Shown here piece after piece: positions 8,888 to 16,920 of a DNA stretch of 64,000 nucleotides; positions within the stretch are counted from its first letter, which is position 1; each line of letters starts with the position of its first letter. The notes under the pieces are model-generated. The model was given only the letters and a program-made list of their open reading frames with translations. It searched no databases and had not been told where the DNA came from. The stretch is from Chloroflexus aurantiacus J-10-fl (GTDB lineage Bacteria; Chloroflexota; Chloroflexia; Chloroflexales; Chloroflexaceae): positions 3,162,001 through 3,226,000 of the forward strand of contig NC_010175.1 in assembly GCF_000018865.1 (NCBI RefSeq), written 5' to 3'. The position numbers and the translations under genes were made by a program.

Positions 8888-11260
8888 GTGAAAACACACT
8901 CGCTTATCACCCTGATGTTGAGTCTAGTACTGCTGAACAGTAATGGCCCCGGAATAGGTGTCTGGCATCGTCCCCAATATCCGTTTGCTACGTTGGAAAG
9001 CACCAATTTACTCACCCTGCAAAATCCCGGGTATCAGCCATTTGTGACCGATACCACAATTCATATGACCTCCCTGCCATCTCTTCGTAACATTACTGCT
9101 ATCGCTACTGGTCGTTATCACACCTGTGCGCTGACAACGGGTGGTGGGGTCAAGTGCTGGGGTGATAACTCCTCTGGGCAACTGGGTGACGGTACGATGA
9201 ACGACCGTAATACGCCAGTAGATGTAGTAGGTTTGGAGAGCGGTGTGGCAGCCATCGCTGCCGGTGGGAGCCACACCTGTGCGTTGACCACAAACGGTGG
9301 GGTTAAGTGTTGGGGCGCTAACGTCTCCGGTCAATTAGGCAATGAGACGCAGATACCTTACAGCGCGCCGGTAGATGTGGTGGAGCTGGGGCGTGGAGTC
9401 TTCGACATCACTGCCGGTTGGGAACATACCTGTGCGCTGACAACGGGTGGTGGGGTCAAGTGCTGGGGTGATAACTCCTCCGGACAATTAGGAGACGGTA
9501 CGACGAACGATCGTAACACACCGGTGGATGTAGCAGGTTTGGAGAGCGGTGTGGCGGCCATCGCTGCCGGTGAGGGACACACCTGTGCATTGACCACAAG
9601 CGGTGGGGTTAAGTGTTGGGGTGATAACCTCGAAGGTCAATTGGGTGGTGGAACGATATATTCTCACATCACCCCGGTGGATGTAGCAGGTCTGGAGAGC
9701 GATGTGGCGGCCATCGCTGTTGGTTGGGAACACACCTGTGCGCTGACCACGGTCGGTGGAGTGAGGTGCTGGGGGAATAACTCCTCTGGGCAACTGGGTG
9801 ATGGCACAATGACTGAGCGTAATGTTCCGGTGGGTGTGATAGGGTTGGAAAGTGGTGTGACGGCCATCACTGCTGGTGGGGGACATACCTGTGCTTTGAC
9901 CACAGGCGGCGGGGTTAAGTGCTGGGGAAATAATTTTTATGGTCAACTGGGAAATGTCACTGCGCATCAACCCGGTATACCGGTGGATGTGGCGGGTCTG
10001 GGGATTGGTGTAGTAGCTATCGCTGCTGGCGGAGCGCATACCTGTGCGCTGACTACGAGCGGTGGAGTCAAGTGCTGGGGCTATAATTATGATGTTCAAC
10101 TAGGGGATGGAACCACGACCGCTCGCAGCACACCCGTGGATGTAAGTGGGTTGGAGAGTGATGTAGTGACCATCACTGCTGGTGGAGCGCACACCTGTGC
10201 GTTGACTACAAGTGGTGGGGTTAAGTGCTGGGGAAGGAACTTCAATTTTCAACTAGGTGATGGCACGATGATTGATCGCAACACGCCGGTGGATGTGATA
10301 GGGTTGGGAAGTCGTGTGACGGCTATCACTGCCGGTGGGAATCACACCTGTGCGCTGACCACGAGTGATGGGGTCAAGTGCTGGGGGAGTAATCTTTATG
10401 GTCAATTGGGGCACGGTACGATGAATTTTTACGGCACGCCTGTAGATGTGATAGGACTGAACGGCGATGTGACGGCTATTGCTGCTGGTTGGTGGCATAC
10501 TTGTGCGTTGATGACTGATGGTGGAGTAAAGTGTTGGGGCGCTAACGATAGTGGTCAACTAGGGGACGGCACCAGGAGTGACCGTAGTATACCGGTAGAC
10601 GTAAGCGGCTTGGGGAGTGGTGTTGCTGCTATCACTGCGGGTTTATTCCATACTTGCGCGTTAACGACGAGCGGTGGGGTCAAGTGCTGGGGCAGTAATT
10701 CATCATGGCAACTGGGAAATATTACGGTGGGCCAACCCTATATACCGGTGGATGTATTTGGTCTGTGGAGTGGTGTAACAGCTATCACTGCCGGTTTGCA
10801 TCACACCTGTGCGCTGACTACGGGCAGCGCACAGGTGCAGTGCTGGGGTGGTAATTATGATGGTCAACTAGGTGATGGCACGACGAACTTGCGTAGATTT
10901 CCTCAGACAGTGATAGGACTGGAAGGTAGTGAGACAGCTATCGCTGCAGGTGGGGCACACACCTGCGCGCTGACTGTGAGTGGTGGGATGAAGTGCTGGG
11001 GCGATAACTTCTACGGTCAATTGGGTGATGGCTCGATGCACGACCGGAGTACGCCGGTAGATGTGATCAGATTGGAGAGTAACGTCGATGCCATCGCAGC
11101 AGGTTTCTTTCATACCTGTGCATTAACTACGGATAAAGGGGTGAAGTGTTGGGGCGATAACTTCTACGCTCAATTAGGTGATGGACGTCCTTTGTGGAGA
11201 AGTGTCCCTGTCGATGTCGTGGACAGGTTGAACGTGTTTCTGCCGCTGACAATGAAGTGA
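8888..11260 (+). CDS. secreted RCC1-repeat protein, 14 repeats
   Basis: 790 residues from a GTG at 8888, chosen because AAGGAGA lies 7 bases upstream and the product then begins with a clean signal peptide (residues 1-22). The rest is 14 repeats of about 51 residues with the pattern AIxAG-xxHTCAL-GGVKCWGxNxxGQLGDGT-PVDV. That is enough for two seven-bladed RCC1 propellers. Each repeat has two conserved Cys (HTCAL and KCWG), suggesting one disulfide per blade outside the cell. The chain ends in a hydrophobic FLPLTMK. RCC1 in eukaryotes is a Ran exchange factor; here only the fold can be inferred, and surface binding is likelier. Confidence 0.88.
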   Translation: MKTHSLITLMLSLVLLNSNGPGIGVWHRPQYPFATLESTNLLTLQNPGYQPFVTDTTIHMTSLPSLRNITAIATGRYHTCALTTGGGVKCWGDNSSGQLGDGTMNDRNTPVDVVGLESGVAAIAAGGSHTCALTTNGGVKCWGANVSGQLGNETQIPYSAPVDVVELGRGVFDITAGWEHTCALTTGGGVKCWGDNSSGQLGDGTTNDRNTPVDVAGLESGVAAIAAGEGHTCALTTSGGVKCWGDNLEGQLGGGTIYSHITPVDVAGLESDVAAIAVGWEHTCALTTVGGVRCWGNNSSGQLGDGTMTERNVPVGVIGLESGVTAITAGGGHTCALTTGGGVKCWGNNFYGQLGNVTAHQPGIPVDVAGLGIGVVAIAAGGAHTCALTTSGGVKCWGYNYDVQLGDGTTTARSTPVDVSGLESDVVTITAGGAHTCALTTSGGVKCWGRNFNFQLGDGTMIDRNTPVDVIGLGSRVTAITAGGNHTCALTTSDGVKCWGSNLYGQLGHGTMNFYGTPVDVIGLNGDVTAIAAGWWHTCALMTDGGVKCWGANDSGQLGDGTRSDRSIPVDVSGLGSGVAAITAGLFHTCALTTSGGVKCWGSNSSWQLGNITVGQPYIPVDVFGLWSGVTAITAGLHHTCALTTGSAQVQCWGGNYDGQLGDGTTNLRRFPQTVIGLEGSETAIAAGGAHTCALTVSGGMKCWGDNFYGQLGDGSMHDRSTPVDVIRLESNVDAIAAGFFHTCALTTDKGVKCWGDNFYAQLGDGRPLWRSVPVDVVDRLNVFLPLTMK

Positions 11261-11710
11261 AGTTGATAAAGGATACCGACATAGTCCACGTGTTCTGACA
11301 CCTTCATATTTGATAGATTTTGGCGTAGCGTCTACCCGAAGTATCCTGTCGTGTGAGGTTGGCGAAGGTAATGTTTGAGCCTAACCTTGTGTTATGCCTG
11401 TTCGTTTAAATCGTCATCAAGCGATACGCATCCACAATGCATCTCCTGATGGCGGCAATCACGTGGCAGTACCATCGCGTGCTGCCGAAATAATGCCATC
11501 GTATTGAGACTCGTCTCGAACAAATCTCTCTACGGATAGCTGTATTTTCCAGGAAGGTGTTAATAATATTGTTGGCGAATCCTGTGTTACGTTCCCTGCG
11601 TCGTAGTTACGTTGTGAACGGATCACCATTGCAACTTGTATCCTGACGCCGTTGAGTCGTATACCAGACCATTATCTGATAGTGTTTGTTCAGCAATGTT
11701 GAGATACCTT
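11261..11710. other. 450-base convergent spacer
   Basis: Lies between two gene ends. No gene, repeat family or clear terminator was recognised. Confidence 0.4.
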
Positions 11711-12547
11711 CTATATGGTTTCTGATTTGAAGTTGTCTCCCCGCAAACTACCGGCAATCGTCTGCCCACGTCGCAGATCGGTAACCAGCGCACTGGCTAA
11801 GGCCACGGCCCGTGCTCCGGCGCGTAGCATGGCCTGAGCATGGGCTGGCGTTGTCACACCACCCATACCGATCACCGGTACCTGTACCGTCGTGGCAACA
11901 CTGGCGACAATCCGCAGGGCAATGGGAAAGATGGCCGGTCCGCCCAACCGCCCGTACACCAGTTCGCCGGATGGTTGGGGCATACACCCCGGCATACCAC
12001 CGATCAGCGCAAGCGCATCGGCTCCCGCCGCAGCACAGGCTGTAGCTACGGCAACCGGATCGGGCAGTTCTCCAGGGAGACGTACCAGCAACGGTAGCAC
12101 TGTTGCCTGTCGTACCGCGCTGACACGCTGGGCCGCTTCAACCGCAGTGAGTGCAGGTAGGGCCAGTTCAAAACCGGCGATGCCCGGCGTATCGTTCAGA
12201 TCACTGGCAACGGCTGCTGCATCCGGGCCGGCCAGACTCACCAGAATCGGAACGTGGTACGTTGCCCAACGTGGCGCCAGCCGTTCGCGTACCTGCCTGA
12301 CGCCGAGGCTAAAACCGCCGTGATGGTAGAGCGTACCCGCAGGTGTAGCCAGCAACTGTGGCTGGCCACGTCGTCCGCTCATCGTCACTGTCGAACTGAT
12401 GATTGCACCCAGACCGTGATCAGCGTCTGCCCGCTGCAACCCTAACCAGCGCGCTACACCGACCACGTCACCCAGGCTGCCGGCAGCCGCAATGACCGGT
12501 GAAGCAATCGTCAGGCCATACGGATTGTGTGGTGCCAGTTCAATCAT
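11711..12547 (-). CDS. dihydroorotate dehydrogenase-like protein lacking the catalytic motif
   Basis: TIM-barrel flavoprotein related to class 1 PyrD, 278 residues against a usual 300-310. Conserved pieces: TPAGTLYHHGGF (TPAG-GL region), GGPAIFPIALRIV and PVIGMGGVTTPAHAQAML (FMN phosphate site). The segment that normally reads NxSCPN, with the catalytic base Cys, is ELALPALT here. The usual Lys of KLSPN is Arg in RLPGELPD. Orotate-forming activity is therefore doubtful. The ATG overlaps the murE stop by 8 bases, so translation is coupled; it is the last gene of a cell-wall operon. Either a divergent paralogue with another substrate or a variant working with the PyrK-like protein at 4 kb. Confidence 0.7.
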   Translation of the reverse strand: MIELAPHNPYGLTIASPVIAAAGSLGDVVGVARWLGLQRADADHGLGAIISSTVTMSGRRGQPQLLATPAGTLYHHGGFSLGVRQVRERLAPRWATYHVPILVSLAGPDAAAVASDLNDTPGIAGFELALPALTAVEAAQRVSAVRQATVLPLLVRLPGELPDPVAVATACAAAGADALALIGGMPGCMPQPSGELVYGRLGGPAIFPIALRIVASVATTVQVPVIGMGGVTTPAHAQAMLRAGARAVALASALVTDLRRGQTIAGSLRGDNFKSETI

Positions 12548-14069
12548 GCGACCGATGGTATCCTAACTCGGCCAGTGCCTGCCGGGCTTCGCGCTCTTCG
12601 TTCCACGGCAGTGAAAAGTCGGCGTAGATAATGCTACCCTCATGTCCTTTGCCCAGCAACAACACCAGGTCACCGGGTTGTGCGGCGGCCATGGCAGCCC
12701 GAATGGCCTGTGCCCGATCAGGAATACAGAGGTACCCACTACCGGGTCGTTTGCCGGCCCGTTCGGCACCGGCAGCGATCTGGGCAATGATTGCCTCGCG
12801 ATCCTCGCCACGTGGATCTTCATCGGTCAGCACCAGCAAGTCACACATCCGACCGGCAATTTCTCCCTGAATAGCCCGTTTGGCAACATCACGCTCGCCG
12901 GCACTGCCGAAAACCGCGATCATTCGCCCCTGCACCTGGGGCCGCAGCATGGCAAAGATCTGCTCGAACGAATCGGGATTATGAGCATAGTCTACAATCA
13001 CCGCGAATGGTTGCCCGGCATCAATTGGCACCATCCGGCCACGTGGTGCCCGCACGCCGGCCAGGGCGGCAGCGGCTGCCTCGAGCGCAACGCCCTGACT
13101 GAGAGCGACTGTCAGCGCGGCCAGCGCATTACTGGCGTTGAATCGCCCCGGTAGCGGAACGGTCAGATCGGTGGTGCCCCAGGGTGACGTTACCCGCACC
13201 ACACTGCTCATCGGCCCACTGTGGAGTATCTGTCCCTGGACATCTGCCGGCTCGTGTAAACCATACCGTAGCCGCACCGCATCGGCAGGTGCAGCATCAA
13301 GGAAATACGCATGATTTGGATCGTCAGCATTGACAATTGCCCAGCGCGAACCACTGCGTTCGCCAAGTAGCGCAAAGAGCTGGGCTTTGTCGGCCCGATA
13401 CTGCTCGAATGTGCCGTGGTAATCGAGATGTTCGTGGCCGATATTAAGCATTACAGCCACAGCGAACGCACAGCCAACCAGCCGCCCCCAGCGTGGCGAG
13501 AGAGCGTGGGATGTCGCTTCAATAACGGCTGTATCGCAACCGGCAGTGACCATCTCGCGCAGCAATGCCTGCACCTCTGGTGCTTCCGGTGTGCTCTGAC
13601 GGGTATCGTTAGGCCAGCGGCGATTCCCAATCTGAAAATCGACGGTGCTGATCATGCCCACCATACGTCCGGTAGCAGCGAGGAGCTGGGCCGTCACATC
13701 GGTCGTTGTGCTTTTTCCTTTGGTACCGGTAATCCCGATTGTGGTCAATTCACGTCCGGGATAGTCGTAGAACGCAGCCGCCAGTGGTGCCAGGGCCACC
13801 CGGCTATCGGCGACCACCACTACCGGCACGGCAACCGGTCGTTCATCCCAATACCGTTGATCGACCACCACGGCCACAGCTCCCCGTGCGATAGCCTGGT
13901 CAATAAACTGGTGACCATCACTGTGCTGCCCACGGATGGCAACAAACAGACTCCCCGGCTCAACACGCCGCGAGTCGTAGGTGAGCGATTGCACAGGCAC
14001 GAGTGGTTCGCCAATTAGCCGTTGGACAGCTACATTGTTCAGGAGACTGGCAAGTGTTTTTGCCGTCAT
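12540..14069 (-). CDS. murE: MurE-type UDP-MurNAc-dipeptide:diamino acid ligase
   Basis: ATP-dependent ligase adding the third residue of the peptidoglycan stem peptide in the cytoplasm. 509 residues with the three Mur domains: N-terminal UDP-binding (1-100), central ATPase with GITGTKGKSTTT near 112, EATSHAL and NIGHEHLDYHGTFEQY, and C-terminal domain with VDYAHNPDSFEQ near 340. The substrate-selecting motif reads DEDPRGED rather than the DNPR of DAP enzymes. Chloroflexus peptidoglycan is reported to contain ornithine, so Orn is a candidate. Start set by GGAGG nine bases upstream; 5 bases separate it from the FemAB-like gene. Confidence 0.9.
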   Translation of the reverse strand: MTAKTLASLLNNVAVQRLIGEPLVPVQSLTYDSRRVEPGSLFVAIRGQHSDGHQFIDQAIARGAVAVVVDQRYWDERPVAVPVVVVADSRVALAPLAAAFYDYPGRELTTIGITGTKGKSTTTDVTAQLLAATGRMVGMISTVDFQIGNRRWPNDTRQSTPEAPEVQALLREMVTAGCDTAVIEATSHALSPRWGRLVGCAFAVAVMLNIGHEHLDYHGTFEQYRADKAQLFALLGERSGSRWAIVNADDPNHAYFLDAAPADAVRLRYGLHEPADVQGQILHSGPMSSVVRVTSPWGTTDLTVPLPGRFNASNALAALTVALSQGVALEAAAAALAGVRAPRGRMVPIDAGQPFAVIVDYAHNPDSFEQIFAMLRPQVQGRMIAVFGSAGERDVAKRAIQGEIAGRMCDLLVLTDEDPRGEDREAIIAQIAAGAERAGKRPGSGYLCIPDRAQAIRAAMAAAQPGDLVLLLGKGHEGSIIYADFSLPWNEEREARQALAELGYHRSHD

Positions 14070-14074
14070 TGACG

Positions 14075-15133
14075 TTATCCTCCAATCTTTCGTCGCGCCA
14101 ATGGATAGAGTAATGGCAACAGGACCAGATCGAAAGCCGGCATAAAACGAACGATTCGACCACCAAAACCTTTTTTGAAGCGGTAGACACCAATCAGCGG
14201 GTCTTGTTGCGCAGCCTGCTCGAGGGCTGTGCGCACAGCTTCATCAGCGACCGTCGCCGCTTGCCCAAGCGCATCGGGAATGCCCCACAGGTCGTAACCG
14301 ATACACCCTTGCTCGCGTGCCCAACGCATGGCGTGCCACGCCAGCAGATGATTGGCACCACTGCGTAAACCCTCTGCTGTTGAACCACCGTACAGGTAGC
14401 GACCGTAGCGCGCATCGGCGAAGACCAGATGGGACGCGACCGGCATGCCATTCAATTCAGCAACCAAGAGGCAACTATGTGGCTGATGCAACTGCCAGGC
14501 GGTCGTATAGTAAGCAGCGCTATGAATCGCAAAGGCGGCCCGCTCACCGGTTGCTCGCATAATATCATAGAACGTTGACAGATCGGCCTCGCCGCCGGTC
14601 CGTACCGTCACCCCAATGCGCTCGGCCCGCCGAATATCGGCCCGATGACCTTTCGAGTACGCGGTAAATATGGTTTCTACAGGTGGTTGCAGGTCAACGA
14701 GGATCGTACTGCGTGGTTGGATCGGTTCAGCGACTACCAGCCGATGTCGGGTAAACCAGGTCTGGAGATGGGGAGCCTGAGCGTCATCTTCACGCACGTT
14801 TGGCTCAAGCCGGATCGCGACCGCCAGCATCTGGCGTCCGAGCCGACGCATGCCATCGATCAGGTGATTATCGAGCGCCGGATCGCCGGACAGGAGGGGA
14901 CCACGCGGTGTGTAACCAAAGGCCAGGCCGGCGTAGCGGCGGAAGAGCACCTGGGCACCGGCGCGGATAGTGCCATCGTCGTCGTAAACTGCGATGCGTC
15001 GGCAATGCCAGCCGAAGCGGGCTTTCAGAGCACCCCACGGACTGGCCTGCAACACATTTCCCTGGGGATGGGAAGCAACAAAGGCATCCCACTGCGCGGC
15101 AGATGGAACATCAACCCGCCACCGACCCTTCAT
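14075..15133 (-). CDS. FemAB/FemX-like peptidoglycan bridge aminoacyltransferase
   Basis: Predicted tRNA-dependent transferase that adds amino acids to the stem-peptide diamino acid of lipid II. 352 residues with two GNAT-like halves. Near the start it has GNVLQASPWGALKARFGW, then PRSTILVDLQPP and KGHRADIRRAERIGV (about 160), and in the second half GMPVASHLVFADARYGRYLYGGS and GANHLLAWHAMRWA, the Fem signature region. The ATG at 15133 overlaps the upstream stop as ATGA and has GGGTGAG in front, so it is preferred over the ATG 12 bases earlier. Direct link to murE supports a cell-wall role; the amino acid added is unknown. Confidence 0.8.
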   Translation of the reverse strand: MKGRWRVDVPSAAQWDAFVASHPQGNVLQASPWGALKARFGWHCRRIAVYDDDGTIRAGAQVLFRRYAGLAFGYTPRGPLLSGDPALDNHLIDGMRRLGRQMLAVAIRLEPNVREDDAQAPHLQTWFTRHRLVVAEPIQPRSTILVDLQPPVETIFTAYSKGHRADIRRAERIGVTVRTGGEADLSTFYDIMRATGERAAFAIHSAAYYTTAWQLHQPHSCLLVAELNGMPVASHLVFADARYGRYLYGGSTAEGLRSGANHLLAWHAMRWAREQGCIGYDLWGIPDALGQAATVADEAVRTALEQAAQQDPLIGVYRFKKGFGGRIVRFMPAFDLVLLPLLYPLARRKIGG

Positions 15134-15939
15134 AAACTCACCCATTGCCGTTCGGCATAGCGCATTGTCGGTGAAGCGACACGCGCCGCATATTCGGTTA
15201 CCGCAGCCGGCATCGCTGCTGCATTGCCGAAGAGGACGCCCAACTGGCTGGAATAGGCGGAAATTGCCCTGATCTTTGCCTGGAGCAGTGTCTCATCAAG
15301 TGGAATGTAGCGTGGAGCATACAACTCACGACCGATCATTGCCAGGCGTTGTTCAACCGCTGACGGCTGACGGGCATACGGAAAGTCTTCATAGCAGGCG
15401 AAATGGATAGCGGCTGCGCACAAACTGGTCGTTGCTGCGCTGAAGACCAGTTGATGATCGACGTGCATACCCACCGCCAGCGGCACATAGAACGTGGCTC
15501 GCGGATAGCGTTTGATCAGAGTCGCGATCAGGGTCGCCACCACATCGGTAAGGGGATCATCGACGACCGGTGTTGCAAAGAGACTCTGCTCGTCGGCATA
15601 CGCATCAGGTCGGCGGTAGATGGCGTCCAGTGCCGGCAGTAATAGTGCATCAGCGCCAAGCACTCCCAGCGCGGCAGCGTCTTCGACGCGACGATGAGCC
15701 ACCACTGCCGATGGTGGTAAGCCCCAGCGCTGATGGAGGGTTTGTGCAAACGGGCTGAATTCCGTATGACTCGGCGGAGAGCCGCTACAGATATTAACAA
15801 CCAGCACCCGTTCGCCGGTTGCAGTCAGGCGGGCAATCAAGCCGCCACAGGAAAGCGCCGCATCATCAAGATGCGGCGACAACACAATATGGCGATAGCC
15901 ATCAGGCAAGGCCATGGCCTGATCGGTAACCAGGGGCAT
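15130..15939 (-). CDS. PIG-L/LmbE family zinc deacetylase
   Basis: 269-residue predicted zinc-dependent N-acetylglucosaminide-type deacetylase. SPHLDDAALSCGG near residue 22 gives the His-x-Asp-Asp metal and base site, and GMHVDHQLV near 157 supplies the second metal His and the catalytic His. No signal peptide, so cytoplasmic. Members act on GlcNAc-PI, mycothiol or bacillithiol precursors, or lipid-linked sugars. Its place directly before the FemAB-like gene and murE (4-base overlap) suggests an envelope glycan or precursor substrate, but this is inference. Confidence 0.82.
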   Translation of the reverse strand: MPLVTDQAMALPDGYRHIVLSPHLDDAALSCGGLIARLTATGERVLVVNICSGSPPSHTEFSPFAQTLHQRWGLPPSAVVAHRRVEDAAALGVLGADALLLPALDAIYRRPDAYADEQSLFATPVVDDPLTDVVATLIATLIKRYPRATFYVPLAVGMHVDHQLVFSAATTSLCAAAIHFACYEDFPYARQPSAVEQRLAMIGRELYAPRYIPLDETLLQAKIRAISAYSSQLGVLFGNAAAMPAAVTEYAARVASPTMRYAERQWVSL

Positions 15940-15945
15940 ACATCC

Positions 15946-16857
15946 TCAGAGGGTATCAAGGTCGAGTTCAGCGAGCGCATCCTGGGCAACCTGGGCGCGC
16001 ACCTCGTCGCGTGAACGGGCGATCCGCTTCAGAATGCGGCGGGCATCGGAGCCACCAACCTGCCCAAGCGCCCAGATTGCAGCCAGTGCAATCTCGGTAT
16101 CTTCATCATCGACCAGCGGTAACAATGCAGGGAGCAACTCACGTCCATCTTCACCGATCTCACCCACAGCGCGTGCTGCTTCGTAGCGCAGTGATGGCGA
16201 TGGACTCTTCAACTCACGCAAAATGTACGGAAACCACTGCGGTCGCATCGAGCGGCCCATTGCCAGGACGGCGCTCTCGCGCATATAGATGTCGTCCATA
16301 CTATAGGCACGGGCAACCAATGCCTGCGCTTCTTGTGAATCGGCAAAATACCCCAATGCCTCAACTGCACGCCGGCGTACTTCTGATGGTTGTTCAGGGT
16401 CAGAAGCAGTCTGGAGCAATGCGTTAAGCAGTCGCTGGGCAGCACTGAGCGATAATTCACCGATTTCAGCCCGATAGGCAAAGCGGGCCAGACTGATCAC
16501 TGCGGCTGCCCGCACTTCGCCAGCCGGATCGTGGATCATCTGGATCAGACGATCCATCATCTGCTCGTGATCATCTTCCCACAGCCCTTCAATCGCCAGC
16601 ACCCGAATCTCAGCATCGTGATCGGCCAGGCAGGCACGAAACACCGGTCGGTAATCAAGCTGAATCTGCTCTTCAGCCAGCTCGGCCAGCAAGTGCATAA
16701 TATGGCGTCGGCGATCCAGACTAAACCGCTGCCACTGCTCCCAGAAGATGTACACACTCTCTGGTCCCAGGTTGGCCAGCAATTTCAGATCGACGCGGGT
16801 TGGGGCAGTCTCAGCAGTATCAAGTTGAGCGACACGCTCGGCAAAACTCAGCGTCAT
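15946..16857 (-). CDS. HEAT-repeat protein
   Basis: 303 residues, almost entirely paired helices of about 31-35 residues. Typical units include GEVRAAAVISLARFA, SEVRRRAVEALGYFA, PSLRYEAARAVGEIG and TEIALAAIWALGQVG. This forms a right-handed solenoid for protein binding. No catalytic motif, signal or membrane segment. It lies 6 bases before the PIG-L gene and downstream of the 649-aa unknown, with a strong hairpin in the spacer between them. PBS-lyase-type HEAT proteins often act on phycobilins, but Chloroflexus lacks them, so an assembly or scaffold role is likelier. Confidence 0.8.
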   Translation of the reverse strand: MTLSFAERVAQLDTAETAPTRVDLKLLANLGPESVYIFWEQWQRFSLDRRRHIMHLLAELAEEQIQLDYRPVFRACLADHDAEIRVLAIEGLWEDDHEQMMDRLIQMIHDPAGEVRAAAVISLARFAYRAEIGELSLSAAQRLLNALLQTASDPEQPSEVRRRAVEALGYFADSQEAQALVARAYSMDDIYMRESAVLAMGRSMRPQWFPYILRELKSPSPSLRYEAARAVGEIGEDGRELLPALLPLVDDEDTEIALAAIWALGQVGGSDARRILKRIARSRDEVRAQVAQDALAELDLDTL

Positions 16858-16881
16858 GGTAAACCTGTATACGATGACAAT

Positions 16882-16914
16882 CAGGCGGCGATCAGGGTTG
16901 GTGATCGCCGCCTG
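16882..16914. promoter_or_regulatory. 13-bp perfect intercistronic hairpin
   Basis: CAGGCGGCGATCA and TGATCGCCGCCTG pair perfectly around a 7-base loop between the 649-aa gene and the HEAT gene. There is no T-run downstream on the minus strand, so an mRNA-processing or stability element is as likely as a terminator. Confidence 0.55.
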
Positions 16915-16920
16915 TCACAT

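Noticed and set aside
9008-11113. Minus-strand frames opposite the RCC1 gene
   Set aside because: Repetitive Thr/Pro/Gly products that mirror the RCC1 repeats; the plus strand has the signal peptide and full domain.
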